A stretch of 64,000 bases of DNA from Streptomyces sp. R41 (GTDB taxonomy: Bacteria; Actinomycetota; Actinomycetes; Streptomycetales; Streptomycetaceae): positions 3,162,001 through 3,226,000 of the forward strand of contig NZ_CP163443.1 of the NCBI RefSeq assembly GCF_041053055.1. The letters run 5' to 3'. The notes below the pieces were generated by a model, which searched no databases, was not told the DNA's origin, and saw nothing but the letters and a program-made list of their open reading frames with translations. A program made the translations under genes and the position numbers. Positions 9,086-22,934 of the stretch are shown piece after piece. The number at the start of each line of letters is the position of its first letter. Position 1 is the first letter of the stretch.

Positions 9086-9787
9086 ATGACAACCGGGGTA
9101 CGCCGCAGGATGGGTGTCGACGAGCGGCGGCAGCAGTTGATCGGCGTCGCCCTCGAACTGTTCAGCCGACGCTCGCCCGACGAGGTCTCCATCGACGAAA
9201 TAGCCTCGGCCGCGGGCATCTCGCGGCCGTTGGTCTACCACTACTTTCCGGGCAAACTCAGCCTGTACGAGGCGGCGTTGCAGCGCGCGTCGGACGATCT
9301 CGCGAGCCGGTTCGTGGAGCCCCCGGAAGGCCCGCTGGGGGCGCGGCTGCTGCGGGTGATGCGCCGGTTCTTCGACTTCGTGGACGACCACGGGCCCGGT
9401 TTCGCCGCGCTGATGCGAGGCGGCCCCGCGGTCGGCTCGTCCACCACCAACGCGCTGGTCGACGGCGTACGGCAGGCCGCGTACGTCCAGATGCTCTCGC
9501 ATCTGAAGGTCGAGAACCCGCCCGCCCGTCTGGAGCTGGTGATCCGCTCCTGGATCTCGCTCGTCGAGTCGACGGCGCTGATCTGGCTGGACGGGCGGCG
9601 GATTCCGCGCGGCGAGCTGGAGGTGCAGCTCGTGCACGACTTCGCGGCGCTGGCGGCGGTGAGCGCCGCGTACGACGAGGAGTTGAGCGAGGTGCTGCGC
9701 AAGGGGCTCAAGGACGAGCCGGGCGACGGGCCGTTCAGCGACCTCGTCGTCCGGCTGATCGCACTGGCCTCACCACCGGCGGCGTAA
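9086..9787 (+). CDS. TetR-family transcriptional regulator
   Basis: 233 residues. The N-terminal helix-turn-helix is clear (LIGVALELFSRRSPDEVSID, then IASAAGISRPLVYHYFPGKL). The C-terminal half is an all-helical ligand and dimerisation domain with no recognisable specificity. It sits 56 nt behind the PF10118/reductase pair on the same strand, so it may regulate that pair. It has AAGG upstream of the ATG. Confidence 0.9.
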   Translation: MTTGVRRRMGVDERRQQLIGVALELFSRRSPDEVSIDEIASAAGISRPLVYHYFPGKLSLYEAALQRASDDLASRFVEPPEGPLGARLLRVMRRFFDFVDDHGPGFAALMRGGPAVGSSTTNALVDGVRQAAYVQMLSHLKVENPPARLELVIRSWISLVESTALIWLDGRRIPRGELEVQLVHDFAALAAVSAAYDEELSEVLRKGLKDEPGDGPFSDLVVRLIALASPPAA

Positions 9788-9790
9788 GAA

Positions 9791-10144
9791 CTACGCCTCG
9801 AACTTCCGGTACGACGGGTCGAGGTCGCGCACCTCGGCGGACACGTGCAGCGCCAGCCCGTCGGTGGGCTCGATGTACTTGCGCAGCAGCTCCAGCGCGG
9901 ACTCGGTGAGCCGTGCCTTGGTCTCGTCGGTTCGACCGGCGAGCAGGGCGATCGTGACGTTGACGATCGCCTGCCCGTCCGGTTCCCCTCCCACCACGTC
10001 GTCCTCGGTCCGCAGGGTCCGCGTCTTGCACGCCTCGAGCCGCGCGGCCGCGGTCTCCACGACCACGGGGTGCAGCTCGAGCGCGAACCCGCGCCAGTCG
10101 ACGTGGTCGAGCGCCGAGGAGAACTCGACGGTGATCTGCGGCAT
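9791..10144 (-). CDS. Tautomerase / 5-carboxymethyl-2-hydroxymuconate isomerase-like protein
   Basis: 117 residues from the ATG at 10144, which has AGGAG 5 nt upstream; a GTG two codons earlier is a poorer choice. The chosen start puts Pro at position 2 (MPQITVEFSS). The tautomerase superfamily, including the CHMI (HpaF) group, exposes this proline after Met removal as its catalytic base. Length (about 120-130 expected) and fold pattern fit the CHMI group. No homoprotocatechuate pathway genes are nearby, so the natural substrate is unknown. It converges on the TetR gene with 3 nt between stops. Confidence 0.75.
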   Translation of the reverse strand: MPQITVEFSSALDHVDWRGFALELHPVVVETAAARLEACKTRTLRTEDDVVGGEPDGQAIVNVTIALLAGRTDETKARLTESALELLRKYIEPTDGLALHVSAEVRDLDPSYRKFEA

Positions 10145-10223
10145 GGGCACTCCTGTTCCAGGGATCTCCCGATCACCCTAACCGCAGTGCGCGAAGGTCA
10201 CCCCAGCCGCAGCGCGCGAACTC

Positions 10224-11837
10224 TCACCCCAGCCGCAGCGCCAGCAGCGCGATGTCGTCCTCCCTGTCCTGGCCGAAGCAGTGCAACAAGGTGTCGCAGA
10301 GGGCGGCCGTGCCGCGCGGTGCGGCGGCCCCGGCGGTGCGGAGCTGCTCCATGGAGACCTCCAGGTCCGTGCCGCGGGTCTCGATGAGGCCGTCGGTGAC
10401 CATGAGGAGCCGGTCCGTGGGCGTCAGGACGACTTCGGAGGGCGTAGGGCGGTCCAGGCCGAGGCCGAGCAGCGGGCCGCCGGCCTCGACGTAGTCGGCG
10501 GTGCCGCCGTCGTCGACGATCAGCGGCGGGATGTGGCCCGCGTTGGCGATCCGGGCCCGCCCGCTCGCCGGGTCGACCAGGGCCAGACAGACGGTGGCCG
10601 TGACGTCGGGGTGGTAGTGCTGCAGCATCCGGTCGAGCCGCCGGGCCAGTACCCCGGGGTCGCAGTCCTCGACGCAGTAGGCGCGCAGCGCGTGCCGGAT
10701 CTCGACCATCACGGTGGCCGCCTCCAGCGAGTGTCCGACGACGTCGCCGACCGCGGTGAGCACCCCGGTCGAGGTGCGCAGCGCCGCGTAGAAGTCGCCG
10801 CCGATCTCGGTCTGCCGGGAGGCGGGCACATAGCGGACCACGACGTCGACGCCCGGCATCTCGGGCAACTCCTGGGGCAGGAAGCTGTGTTGCAGGGTCA
10901 GCGCGACATGGCGTTCCGCCTGGTACATGAGCAGCGGCTCGGCGGCCAGTGCGGTGGCGCGGGCGAGCCGGGCCACCAGGGTGTCGGCCTCCGGCGCCGC
11001 GTCGCGGTCGGCGTGCGCGGGTGTGGCCAGGCACACCGGCGTCCTGCCGTCCTGGGTCCGGGCCATCACGAGCCGCGCGTCCTCGGACGCGCCGGGCCGG
11101 AAGAAGCCCGCGGGCCACAGCGGGGCGGGTACCACGGTGCGGCGCAGTCCGGTGCGCCCGGCCGTGGCGTGCCGGATCAGCCGGGCCACGGCCTCGTGCG
11201 CACCGCGGTCCGGCAGCGCCGCACGCACCCTGCTCCGGGACATTCCGCGGTACAGCTCGCCGTCCTCGGCCAGGACGAACACGGCGGCGGGCGAGCCGGT
11301 GAGCCGGGCGGTGCCCTCGGCCGCCGCGTCGGCGAGTTCCCGCAGGCAGCGCGCCGTCTGTACGGTGGCGATCGTCTCCGACAGCAGTGTCAGCCGTCGT
11401 ACCAGGGTCTCGGCTCCCGTGCGCATTCTGGCTCCGCGCACCGCGGCCCGTACGACCGCCTGGATCTCCTCGGGTTCCGCGGGCACCGCCAAGTACCCCT
11501 CGCCGCCCGCGTCCAGACCCCGGCAGCGGTAGGCGGGCCCGGCGGACACGGCGGAGAAGTGCACCACGGGCAGGGCGGCCATCGGCGGCTGCGCCTTGAG
11601 TCTGCGGCACAGCTCGAAGCCGTTCATGTCCGGGAGCCCGACGTCCACCAGCGCCACATCGGGGAGGGCGCCCGCGCGCAGCCGTACGTCGAGTTCGACC
11701 AGCGCCTCACCGGCGCTGGCCACGGGGACGACACTGTGCCCGGCGCGGCTGAGCACGGCGCCCAGCGCGTAGCGGTTGGCCGCCGTGTCGTCGACCACCA
11801 TGACGGTGGACTCGGTGTCGGTGTCGTTGCCTTCCAT
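10224..11837 (-). CDS. Response-regulator receiver fused to a PP2C/SpoIIE-type phosphatase
   Basis: 537 residues from the ATG at 11837 (GAGGGG 8 nt upstream). Residues 11-130 are a receiver domain with the acidic pair DD (16-17) and phospho-acceptor Asp65 (LVDVGLPDMNG). The conserved lysine that normally precedes Pro is Val118 (YLAVPAEPEE). A middle region of about 170 residues may be a GAF-like sensor. The C-terminal PP2C domain has GGDFYAAL, AVGDVVGHS and GLIETRG with the usual acidic metal ligands, ending DDIALLALRLG. Proteins of this type dephosphorylate anti-sigma-factor antagonists in actinomycete stress signalling. The missing lysine suggests altered phosphorylation switching. Confidence 0.9.
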   Translation of the reverse strand: MEGNDTDTESTVMVVDDTAANRYALGAVLSRAGHSVVPVASAGEALVELDVRLRAGALPDVALVDVGLPDMNGFELCRRLKAQPPMAALPVVHFSAVSAGPAYRCRGLDAGGEGYLAVPAEPEEIQAVVRAAVRGARMRTGAETLVRRLTLLSETIATVQTARCLRELADAAAEGTARLTGSPAAVFVLAEDGELYRGMSRSRVRAALPDRGAHEAVARLIRHATAGRTGLRRTVVPAPLWPAGFFRPGASEDARLVMARTQDGRTPVCLATPAHADRDAAPEADTLVARLARATALAAEPLLMYQAERHVALTLQHSFLPQELPEMPGVDVVVRYVPASRQTEIGGDFYAALRTSTGVLTAVGDVVGHSLEAATVMVEIRHALRAYCVEDCDPGVLARRLDRMLQHYHPDVTATVCLALVDPASGRARIANAGHIPPLIVDDGGTADYVEAGGPLLGLGLDRPTPSEVVLTPTDRLLMVTDGLIETRGTDLEVSMEQLRTAGAAAPRGTAALCDTLLHCFGQDREDDIALLALRLG

Positions 11838-11914
11838 ACGCACAGCCCCTCGGGGCACGGGTGATGGGGACAGGCCAGGGTGTTCTGGCCTGCCCCCACC
11901 AAATTAGTGCGCTG

Positions 11915-17311
<5,397 letters not shown>

Positions 17312-17406
17312 AGGTGTGAACTCCTAGCGATTACGGCGTATTCGGGTCCGACCCCGCGCTGCGTTCCGGCTTCGGTGCCGAACGCCCGCGTGACCGTATC
17401 GCTCAC

Positions 17407-17444
17407 GCAAGGTTTACAGCAAGAGTCTTGCAATGCGCGGCAAG
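17407..17444. promoter_or_regulatory. Candidate MalR operator cluster upstream of pulA
   Basis: Four GCAAG/CTTGC blocks lie within 38 nt in the only gap upstream of pulA. Two of them form a perfect palindrome, GCAAGAGTCTTGC, at 17419-17431. The same block recurs upstream of the amylase and between malE and malR. Streptomyces MalR/Reg1 is known to bind CTTGCA-type repeats in front of amylase, chitinase and mal genes. Confidence 0.7.
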
Positions 17445-17449
17445 GGCTT

Positions 17450-18832
17450 TCAGCAGCTGGACTTGCCCGTGTAGATCGCCAGTGCCGTGTTGGAGCCCAG
17501 CGTCGCCGTGAACTGGCCGGAGCCGTTCACCGTGACGCTCGTGTTGTTCTGGACGTTGCAGTACGTCCCGGCGGCGAGCGAGGTGGTGTACGTCCGGGTC
17601 AGCGAGGAGGACTCGTGGTTGATGGCCACGAAACCCTTGCTGCCGCGACCGAAGGCGATGGCGTCGGCGCCGTTGTCCCACCAGTTGGTGAGGGACTCAC
17701 CGCGGGTGGCGTTGCGGAAGGCGACCATCGACTTGATCTCCGGCCAGGCGTGCTGGCACTTCCAGCCGTCCTGCCAACAGGCGTTGACCGTACCGCCGTT
17801 GGGCGGGCCCGCGTCCGTGTCGGACCACTCGTAGCCGGAGTTGATGTCGGGCGCGCCGTAGGGGTAGGCGAGCATGAAGACGTTCGCGAGGGTGTAGTTC
17901 GCGCCGTCCTTGTAGTTGAGCGTCGAGCCGTTGCGCTCGGTGTCGTGGTTGTCGACGAAGACGCCCGCGACTGAGCTGCTCATGTACCCCCAGCCCTCGC
18001 CGTAGTTCTTCAGATAGGCGAGGTTCTCGTTGTTAAAGACCCGCTTGAGGTCGTAGGCGTACCGGAACTCCTGGACATCGCCGTTGCCCGTGTACTCGGT
18101 CGGCTGGACGGCCTCGCCCGAGCCGTAGATCACCTCCTGCTTCCAGTACACGGACGGATTGCTCAGCCGGGACTTGATGTTCGCGAGGTCGGCCGCCGGT
18201 ATGTGCTTGGCCGCGTCGATGCGGAAGCCGTCGACGCCGTAGCCGAGCAGGGTGTTCATGTACCCGGCGATGGTCTTGCGGACGTACTCCTCGCCGGTGT
18301 CCAGGTCGGCGAGCCCGACGAGTTCGCAGTTCTGGACGTTGGCGCGGTTGGTGTAGTCGCTGATCGTCGCCGTGCAGTCGTCCATGTCGTAGGACGAGTA
18401 CAGGCCCGGGTAGTTGTACTTCGTGTACGAAGAGCCGCCCGTGCCGGTGCCGGAACCGGCCGACATGTGGTTGATCACCGTGTCCGCCACGACCTTCACG
18501 CCCGCCGCGTGGCACGTGTTCACCATGTTCTGGAACGCGGTGGCGTCGCCGAGCCTGCCGGCGATCTTGTAGCTCACGGGCTGGTAGGAGGTCCACCACT
18601 GCGAGCCCTGTATGTGCTCGGCGGGCGGGGACACCTGGACGTAGCCGTAACCGGCCGGGCCCAGCGTGTTGGTGCATTCCTTGGCGACCGAGTCGAACTT
18701 CCACTCGAAGAGGACGGCGGTGACGTCCTTGGTGCCGGGTGGGGAGGCCGCCGCCGTACCGGGGGGAACGGTCACCGAGACCGCCAGGCCCGCCGCGAGG
18801 GCGAACGAGGCGGCAAGCGTTTTCCTTGCCAT
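17450..18832 (-). CDS. Secreted alpha-amylase (GH13)
   Basis: 460 residues. The ATG at 18832 has AGGAG 7 nt upstream and starts a signal peptide ([15 protein letters not shown] ... GTAAAS), which decides the start against the longer frame. The catalytic barrel has GFRIDAAKH (Asp206), KQEVIYG (Glu233) and FVDNHD (Asp297), and an all-beta C domain ends at KSSC. There is no separate starch-binding domain. Length and motifs match streptomycete/animal-type alpha-amylases (GH13_32-like), which cut internal alpha-1,4 bonds in starch. It lies 138 nt upstream of pulA, also on the minus strand, and is preceded by its own CTTGC box, so it is probably transcribed separately under MalR control. Confidence 0.95.
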   Translation of the reverse strand: MARKTLAASFALAAGLAVSVTVPPGTAAASPPGTKDVTAVLFEWKFDSVAKECTNTLGPAGYGYVQVSPPAEHIQGSQWWTSYQPVSYKIAGRLGDATAFQNMVNTCHAAGVKVVADTVINHMSAGSGTGTGGSSYTKYNYPGLYSSYDMDDCTATISDYTNRANVQNCELVGLADLDTGEEYVRKTIAGYMNTLLGYGVDGFRIDAAKHIPAADLANIKSRLSNPSVYWKQEVIYGSGEAVQPTEYTGNGDVQEFRYAYDLKRVFNNENLAYLKNYGEGWGYMSSSVAGVFVDNHDTERNGSTLNYKDGANYTLANVFMLAYPYGAPDINSGYEWSDTDAGPPNGGTVNACWQDGWKCQHAWPEIKSMVAFRNATRGESLTNWWDNGADAIAFGRGSKGFVAINHESSSLTRTYTTSLAAGTYCNVQNNTSVTVNGSGQFTATLGSNTALAIYTGKSSC

Positions 18833-18891
18833 GTGGGTGCTCCTGCACTTCGTCGTGCGGGTGGGGGGATCGGAAGGTATCTCTTGCAAAC

Positions 18892-18905
18892 AAGTTTCAG
18901 CAAGA
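18892..18905. promoter_or_regulatory. Candidate MalR operator upstream of alpha-amylase
   Basis: TCTTGC and GCAAGA form a partly overlapping inverted pair around AAACAAGTTTCA within about 60-73 nt of the amylase ATG; the pair begins at 18892 and its second arm starts near 18910 if counted through the full spacer. It is the same motif as in front of pulA and malE/malR. It also lies in the shared gap with the truncated, divergent second amylase gene. Confidence 0.6.
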
Positions 18906-19025
18906 TGTCGTAAGAACTTTCAACTTCCTTATTGACGCCGCCCCTTCAACAGTCCCACGCTCCACACGTGTCAACTCCCGCCCACACCGCTCGAGTTGAC
19001 CGATCCGGAGAGGAGCCGCATCACT

Positions 19026-19168
19026 ATGGCCTTACGACGACGAAGAGTCACCAGACTGCTGGTGACCGCAGCGCTGGCAATCGGCGGCCTGGCCGCACTG
19101 CCCGCTCAGCAAGCCGCCGCGGCCGACACCGGTGTTCCCAACGGCGATGTGATCGCCAACCTGTGGGA
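19026..19168 (+). pseudogene. Second secreted alpha-amylase, cut off by a tnpB element
   Basis: The ATG at 19026 follows GAGAGGAG and begins a complete signal peptide (MALRRRRVTRLLVTAALAIG, then LPAQQAAAAD). About 13 residues of mature amylase sequence follow (GDVIANLW). The frame then meets a stop at 19170-19172 exactly where the sequence becomes the conserved end of an IS200/IS605-type element. In intact Streptomyces amylases this stretch continues as an 'LWEWNW'-type motif, so the break falls inside the first conserved beta strand. The rest of the gene was not found beyond the element, so insertion was probably accompanied by loss of the 3' part. The gene was divergent from the intact amylase at 17450-18832. 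Confidence 0.8.
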
Positions 19169-19330
19169 TTGACATCCTCCCCCCCCTTAAAAGTGGGGGA
19201 TTCCAACCCGGGTGGGTTGAGGTTCACGGACGCTCGAACGGCCGGTGGCCGCTGTCATCCCTCCGGCACCGGCTGATCGCCGGGGGCGGGGAACCCGCCC
19301 TGTCCTGCCGCGACATTGGTTGCTGCGTTC
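19169..19330 (-). ncRNA. Candidate omegaRNA (reRNA) overlapping the 3' end of tnpB
   Basis: In IS200/IS605 elements the guide RNA of TnpB is transcribed from the 3' part of tnpB through the right end, and the guide is the flanking host sequence. Here the tnpB 3' end, the two right-end hairpins (19204-19219 and 19175-19201) and the boundary near 19168 have this order on the minus strand. The guide would then begin TCCCACAGGTTGG, which is antisense to the interrupted amylase gene. The 5' limit of the RNA is a guess. Confidence 0.45.
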
Positions 19331-20472
19331 TCGTCGGCGTTGCAGGTGAACCCGCAGGACACGCAGACGAAGTCGGCTTGGCTCTTGCGCGACTTCTTCT
19401 CGATCCATCCGCAGGCGCTGCACCGCAAGGAAGTGAAAGGTGCGGGGACGTCCTCGACCCGGCCGGGAGCCTTGTGCTCCGTGCGCTGCCGGAGCAGGCC
19501 CCAGCCCTGGGCGAGGATCGCCCGGTTCAGCCCGGCCTTCTGCTTGATCTTCTTGCCGGGCTGTTCGACCGTCCCCTTCGCGGAGGCGGTCATGTTCTTG
19601 ATGTTCAGCTTCTCGAAGCGCACCAGGCCATAGGTGCGGGCGAGCATGGTGCTGGTCTTCTCGCACCAGTCCTTGCGCCGGTCAGCTTCGCGTGCCTTGA
19701 GTCTGGCGACCCTGGCGTACTCGGCGGTCCTAGCCTCGCTGCCCTTGGGCGCGCGGGCGGCTCGGCGCTGGTGCTTGCGGATCTGGGCACGTTCCCTGAC
19801 GGTGAGCTGCGGGCAGTTCAGCTTCCGCCCGTCCGAGAGGGCGGCCGTGATCTTCACGCCCCGATCGATGCCGATGACTTCGCCCGTTGCGGGCGCGTCG
19901 ACGGGCTCGGGGATGACCGCGAACGCGATGTGCCACTGGCCGTTGCGGAAGGTGACTCGGAACGTCTTCGCCTTCGGCAGTTCGGCGCGGGTGAGCCGGA
20001 AGCGCACCCACCCGCAGCCGGGCACCTTGACCTGCGCCCAGCGCCGGTTCAGCTTCTGCACTACGACAGACCGGCCCCAGACCTGCGTGCTCTTGGCGTT
20101 CAGCTTCGGCGACCCGTCCGCCTCGAACTCCGGCACGCGGTCGGTGCCGATGACACGGAAGCCTTCGTGCACGTACTTCTTGCGCCACGTCGGCTCACCG
20201 AAGCCGGAGGTGAATTTGGCGGTCTTGGCCGTGGCGAAGTCCTTCAAGGCCTGCTGCTGCACGTCGGCGTTACCGGCACGCAGCCATTCGCTGGCACGCC
20301 GGGCCTCGGTGAGCTGGCGGCACTGCTCGGCGAAGCCGGGTGCGGCCTTGCGGCCCTTGTACCAGTGCGAGTGCTGCTCGACGGCGAGGTTCCACACGTA
20401 CCGGGCGTGCGCGCAGTGGTCGAGCATGATGCCCGCCTGCTCGCTCGTCGGGTACATCCGGAAACGTGACAT
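19255..20472 (-). CDS. tnpB: TnpB, RNA-guided transposon-associated nuclease
   Basis: 405 residues, full length for the family. The N-terminus MSRFRMYPTSEQAGIMLDH is the usual TnpB start. The RuvC-like catalytic residues are all present: Asp203 in GEVIGIDRGVK, Glu287 in VRFEKLNIKNM and Asp380 in FTCNADENAATN. The zinc-ribbon CSAC...CVSC lies between the last two. TnpB is the ancestor of Cas12 and cuts DNA next to a short TAM under guidance of the element's right-end RNA, which helps the element persist at its donor site. Intact residues and frame suggest an active protein. It is divergent from a ribbon-helix-helix gene 17 nt away and points toward the truncated amylase. Confidence 0.93.
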   Translation of the reverse strand: MSRFRMYPTSEQAGIMLDHCAHARYVWNLAVEQHSHWYKGRKAAPGFAEQCRQLTEARRASEWLRAGNADVQQQALKDFATAKTAKFTSGFGEPTWRKKYVHEGFRVIGTDRVPEFEADGSPKLNAKSTQVWGRSVVVQKLNRRWAQVKVPGCGWVRFRLTRAELPKAKTFRVTFRNGQWHIAFAVIPEPVDAPATGEVIGIDRGVKITAALSDGRKLNCPQLTVRERAQIRKHQRRAARAPKGSEARTAEYARVARLKAREADRRKDWCEKTSTMLARTYGLVRFEKLNIKNMTASAKGTVEQPGKKIKQKAGLNRAILAQGWGLLRQRTEHKAPGRVEDVPAPFTSLRCSACGWIEKKSRKSQADFVCVSCGFTCNADENAATNVAAGQGGFPAPGDQPVPEG

Positions 20473-20489
20473 GCCGCCACCGTAGCGGC

Positions 20490-20711
20490 GTGATCAAGTT
20501 CACGCTTCGCATCCCTGACGACCTGCACGACCGGCTGACCACTCAGGCACAGACCGACCGGCGGTCCCTCAACTCCGAGATGCTGCATCTGCTTGAGGTC
20601 GGCCTCAGCGTCGTACCTTCCGGAACGCCGAATCGCCCTGGCGGCGATTCGCCCTCCCCTGCCCGAAAGCAAGGTGGAACTGGCGGTCGGTCACCTCATC
20701 CGGCAACATGA
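20490..20711 (+). CDS. Arc-like ribbon-helix-helix DNA-binding protein divergent from tnpB
   Basis: 73 residues from the GTG at 20490; an earlier in-frame GTG at 20466 would overlap tnpB. The first 40 residues (IKFTLRIPDDLHDRLTTQA, then DRRSLNSEMLHLLEVGL) are a textbook Arc/MetJ ribbon-helix-helix domain, with a beta strand for DNA contact and two helices for dimerisation. The tail is Pro/Gly/Ser-rich and probably disordered. It starts 17 nt from the tnpB start on the opposite strand, so the two share a promoter region and the protein may repress tnpB or itself. No clear Shine-Dalgarno was seen, so translation could be leaderless. Confidence 0.72.
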   Translation: MIKFTLRIPDDLHDRLTTQAQTDRRSLNSEMLHLLEVGLSVVPSGTPNRPGGDSPSPARKQGGTGGRSPHPAT

Positions 20712-21039
20712 CGTGGGATCCCAACCCTTCTGTTTCACGGTGCCGCGCTCAGCGGTCACCATGAACCCGCACTCCGAAAGGTCGCGCTCCGCCCGGTCGG
20801 GTAGCGTCGCCTGATGCGCTGCCAACGCGTGTCATAGCCCCGCTACGCGCTCGTCCCGCGATGCCGCTCGGCTTCCCGCTGGTGCCCGGCGCAGAGTCCA
20901 CCCCAAGTCAGCCCCGCCCCCTGCACCAGGGGCTGGTGCAGGGGACGGGCTTCCACGGCATGGGGGATCACCTGCGGGGCCCTCCTCCTATGCGAAGGCC
21001 CCACCGGAGTCGGTAACCAGAATGGGCAACTTGCGTGCG
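20712..21039. other. Non-coding stretch between the tnpB element and aglA
   Basis: 328 nt with no convincing gene. The first 15 nt resemble the right-end motif of the element (GGGATCCCAACCC). I looked for the missing 3' part of the truncated amylase here and saw none. The only other structure is the hairpin at 20917-20944. Confidence 0.5.
20917..20944. terminator. Hairpin downstream of aglA
   Basis: CCCCTGCACCA and TGGTGCAGGGG form a perfect 11-bp stem with a 5-6 nt loop, about 95 nt beyond the aglA stop. It probably ends the malEFG-aglA transcript. Confidence 0.6.
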
Positions 21040-22719
21040 TCAGGCCGCCCACCACACGGTCGTGTCCGCGGGCAGCTTCGCCTCACCGTCCTGCGACAGG
21101 GTCACCTCGCCGCTGGCGAGGAGGACACGGCCGTACGCCGGGACGGCCACCGCCTCGCCCCCGGTGTTCGCGGTGCAGACGAACTCCCCGCGGCGGAAGG
21201 CGAGTACGCCCTCGGGCGCCTTCAGCCAGGTGACGGAGTCGCCCGCGCCGAGGTCGGGCTCGGCGCGCCGGGCGGCGAGCGCGCTGCGGTACAGCTCCAG
21301 GGTCGAGCCCTCGGCCCCCGTCTGCGCCTCCACGCTCAGCTCGGCCCACTCGGCGGGCTGCGGCAGCCAGCTGCCACCGCTGCCGAAGCCGTACGAGGAG
21401 CCGGTGCGGGTCCACGGGATCGGCACCCGGCAGCCGTCGCGGAACCCGTCCTGGCCTGCGCCCCGGAAGTAGGCGGGGTCCTGACGCACCTCGTCCGGCA
21501 GGTCCACGACGTCCGGCAGGCCGAGCTCCTCGCCCTGGTAGAGGTAGGCGGAGCCGGGCAGCGCCAGCATCAGCAGGGTCGCCGCCCGGGCCCGGCGCAG
21601 CCCCAGCTCCCGGTCGCCGGCGGTGCGGATCTGGGTGCCGAGCCCGGCCTCGTTGGCGAAGCGTGTGGCGTGCCGGGTCACGTCGTGGTTGGACAGCACC
21701 CAGGTGGAGGGGGCGCCCACCGGCCGCATCGCGTCGAGGGTGCGGTCGATGACGGAGCGCAGCTCGGCCGCGTCCCAATGGGTGCCCAGGTACTGGAAGT
21801 TGAAGGCCTGGTGCAGCTCGTCGGGGCGCACGTAGTTGGCGGTGCGCTCGATGGTCGGGGTCCACGCCTCCGCGACGAAGATCCGCTCACCGGCGTACTC
21901 GTCGAGGATCGTGCGCCACTGACGGTAGATGGCGTGCACGCCGTCCTGGTCGAAGAACGGCATGACATCGTTGCCCAGCAGCTTCAGCTGGTCGTGGTCG
22001 CCCAGGTCCGGCAGCCCGTCCGCCTTCACCAGGCCATGGGCGACGTCGATACGGAAACCGTCGACGCCCATGTCGAGCCAGAACCGCAGGATCGAGCGGA
22101 ACTCGTCGCCGACGGCGGGATGGTCCCAGTTGAAGTCGGGCTGCTCGGGCGCGAAGAGGTGCAGGTACCACTCGCCGGGGGTGCCGTCCGGCTCGGCCAC
22201 GCGCGTCCAGGCCGGGCCGCCGAAGATGGACTCCCAGTCGTTGGGAGGCAGTTCGCCGTTCTTGCCCTTGCCGGGCCGGAAGTGGTAGCGCTCCCGCAGC
22301 GGCGAACCGGTGCCTTCGCGCAGGGCCCGCTTGAACCACTCGTGCTGGTCGGAGGAGTGGTTGGGGACCAGGTCGACGATGATCCGCAGTCCCAGTTCAT
22401 GGGCCTCGCGGATGAGGGCGTCGGCGTCCATGAGGTTGCCGAACATGGGGTCGACGGCCCGGTAGTCCGCCACGTCGTAGCCGGCGTCGGCCTGCGGCGA
22501 GGCGTAGAAGGGGCTCAGCCACACGGCGTCCACGCCGAGGTCGCGCAGATACGGGAGTCGGGAACGTACGCCCTCCAGGTCGCCCATGCCGTCGCCGTTG
22601 CTGTCGGCGAAGCTGCGCGGATAGACCTGGTAGATCACCGCGTCGCGCCACCAGTCGCGGTGGCCGGCGACGGTGGCGAGAGCGGAGTTCGGGGCCTGGT
22701 CGGCGGAGTGCTGGCTCAT
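21040..22719 (-). CDS. aglA: Cytoplasmic alpha-glucosidase (GH13_30-like)
   Basis: 559 residues, with no signal peptide, so it acts inside the cell. The start of the catalytic barrel is typical for exo-acting GH13 enzymes (WWRDAVIYQVYPRSFADSNG). Catalytic residues are visible: GFRIDVAHG (Asp225), FVAEAW (Glu284) and LSNHD. This group removes glucose from maltose and maltodextrins. It is the last gene of the malE-malF-malG-aglA run, 215 nt after malG, which fits use of imported maltodextrins. The same arrangement of maltose importer plus alpha-glucosidase is known in Streptomyces coelicolor. Confidence 0.92.
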   Translation of the reverse strand: MSQHSADQAPNSALATVAGHRDWWRDAVIYQVYPRSFADSNGDGMGDLEGVRSRLPYLRDLGVDAVWLSPFYASPQADAGYDVADYRAVDPMFGNLMDADALIREAHELGLRIIVDLVPNHSSDQHEWFKRALREGTGSPLRERYHFRPGKGKNGELPPNDWESIFGGPAWTRVAEPDGTPGEWYLHLFAPEQPDFNWDHPAVGDEFRSILRFWLDMGVDGFRIDVAHGLVKADGLPDLGDHDQLKLLGNDVMPFFDQDGVHAIYRQWRTILDEYAGERIFVAEAWTPTIERTANYVRPDELHQAFNFQYLGTHWDAAELRSVIDRTLDAMRPVGAPSTWVLSNHDVTRHATRFANEAGLGTQIRTAGDRELGLRRARAATLLMLALPGSAYLYQGEELGLPDVVDLPDEVRQDPAYFRGAGQDGFRDGCRVPIPWTRTGSSYGFGSGGSWLPQPAEWAELSVEAQTGAEGSTLELYRSALAARRAEPDLGAGDSVTWLKAPEGVLAFRRGEFVCTANTGGEAVAVPAYGRVLLASGEVTLSQDGEAKLPADTTVWWAA

Positions 22720-22843
22720 GGCGTCCTTGATGCGATGGGGGTCCCCCGCTCCGGGAGTCCTCCCAGGCCATTGAGGCGCTGGGGAGAAGCCGGGAGTGGG
22801 GAGGAATTCGGGTCATAGCTGCGTCTGGGGGCGGAGGTGATGA

Positions 22844-22887
22844 GGCGGCCGCGGTGCCGGCGGGGTCGGATGGGCACCGCGGCCGCC
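22844..22887. terminator. Long stem-loop between malG and aglA
   Basis: GGCGGCCGCGGTGCC and its exact complement form a 15-bp stem around a 14-nt loop, in the 215-nt gap between malG and aglA. It may be a partial terminator or RNA-stabilising element that sets aglA expression below that of malEFG. Confidence 0.6.
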
Positions 22888-22934
22888 ACCCGCGCGCGCC
22901 GGGCGCACGGGAGCCTTCGGGCGACGTGGGCGGA

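Larger units (their letters stand above)
19169..20725 (-). mobile_element. IS200/IS605-group (IS1341-like) element carrying tnpB, no tnpA
   Basis: The element consists of tnpB with structured ends and no Y1 transposase gene. The right end is sharp: it interrupts an amylase gene at about 19168 and carries a C-rich/G-rich hairpin (19175-19201) followed by a second hairpin CAACCC-GGGT-GGGTTG (19204-19219). A related block GGGATCCCAACCC occurs near 20712-20725 and resembles GGGATTCCAACCC of the right end, so the left end is placed about there; that boundary is tentative. A hairpin AATCGCC-CTGGC-GGCGATT near 20631-20650 is a second left-end candidate. Without tnpA it is probably mobilised in trans or already immobile. 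Confidence 0.72.

Noticed and set aside
20843..21055. Minus-strand ORF between the tnpB element and aglA as the missing amylase part
   Set aside because: Its translation has no GH13 motif and no resemblance to an amylase, and it overlaps the aglA stop.
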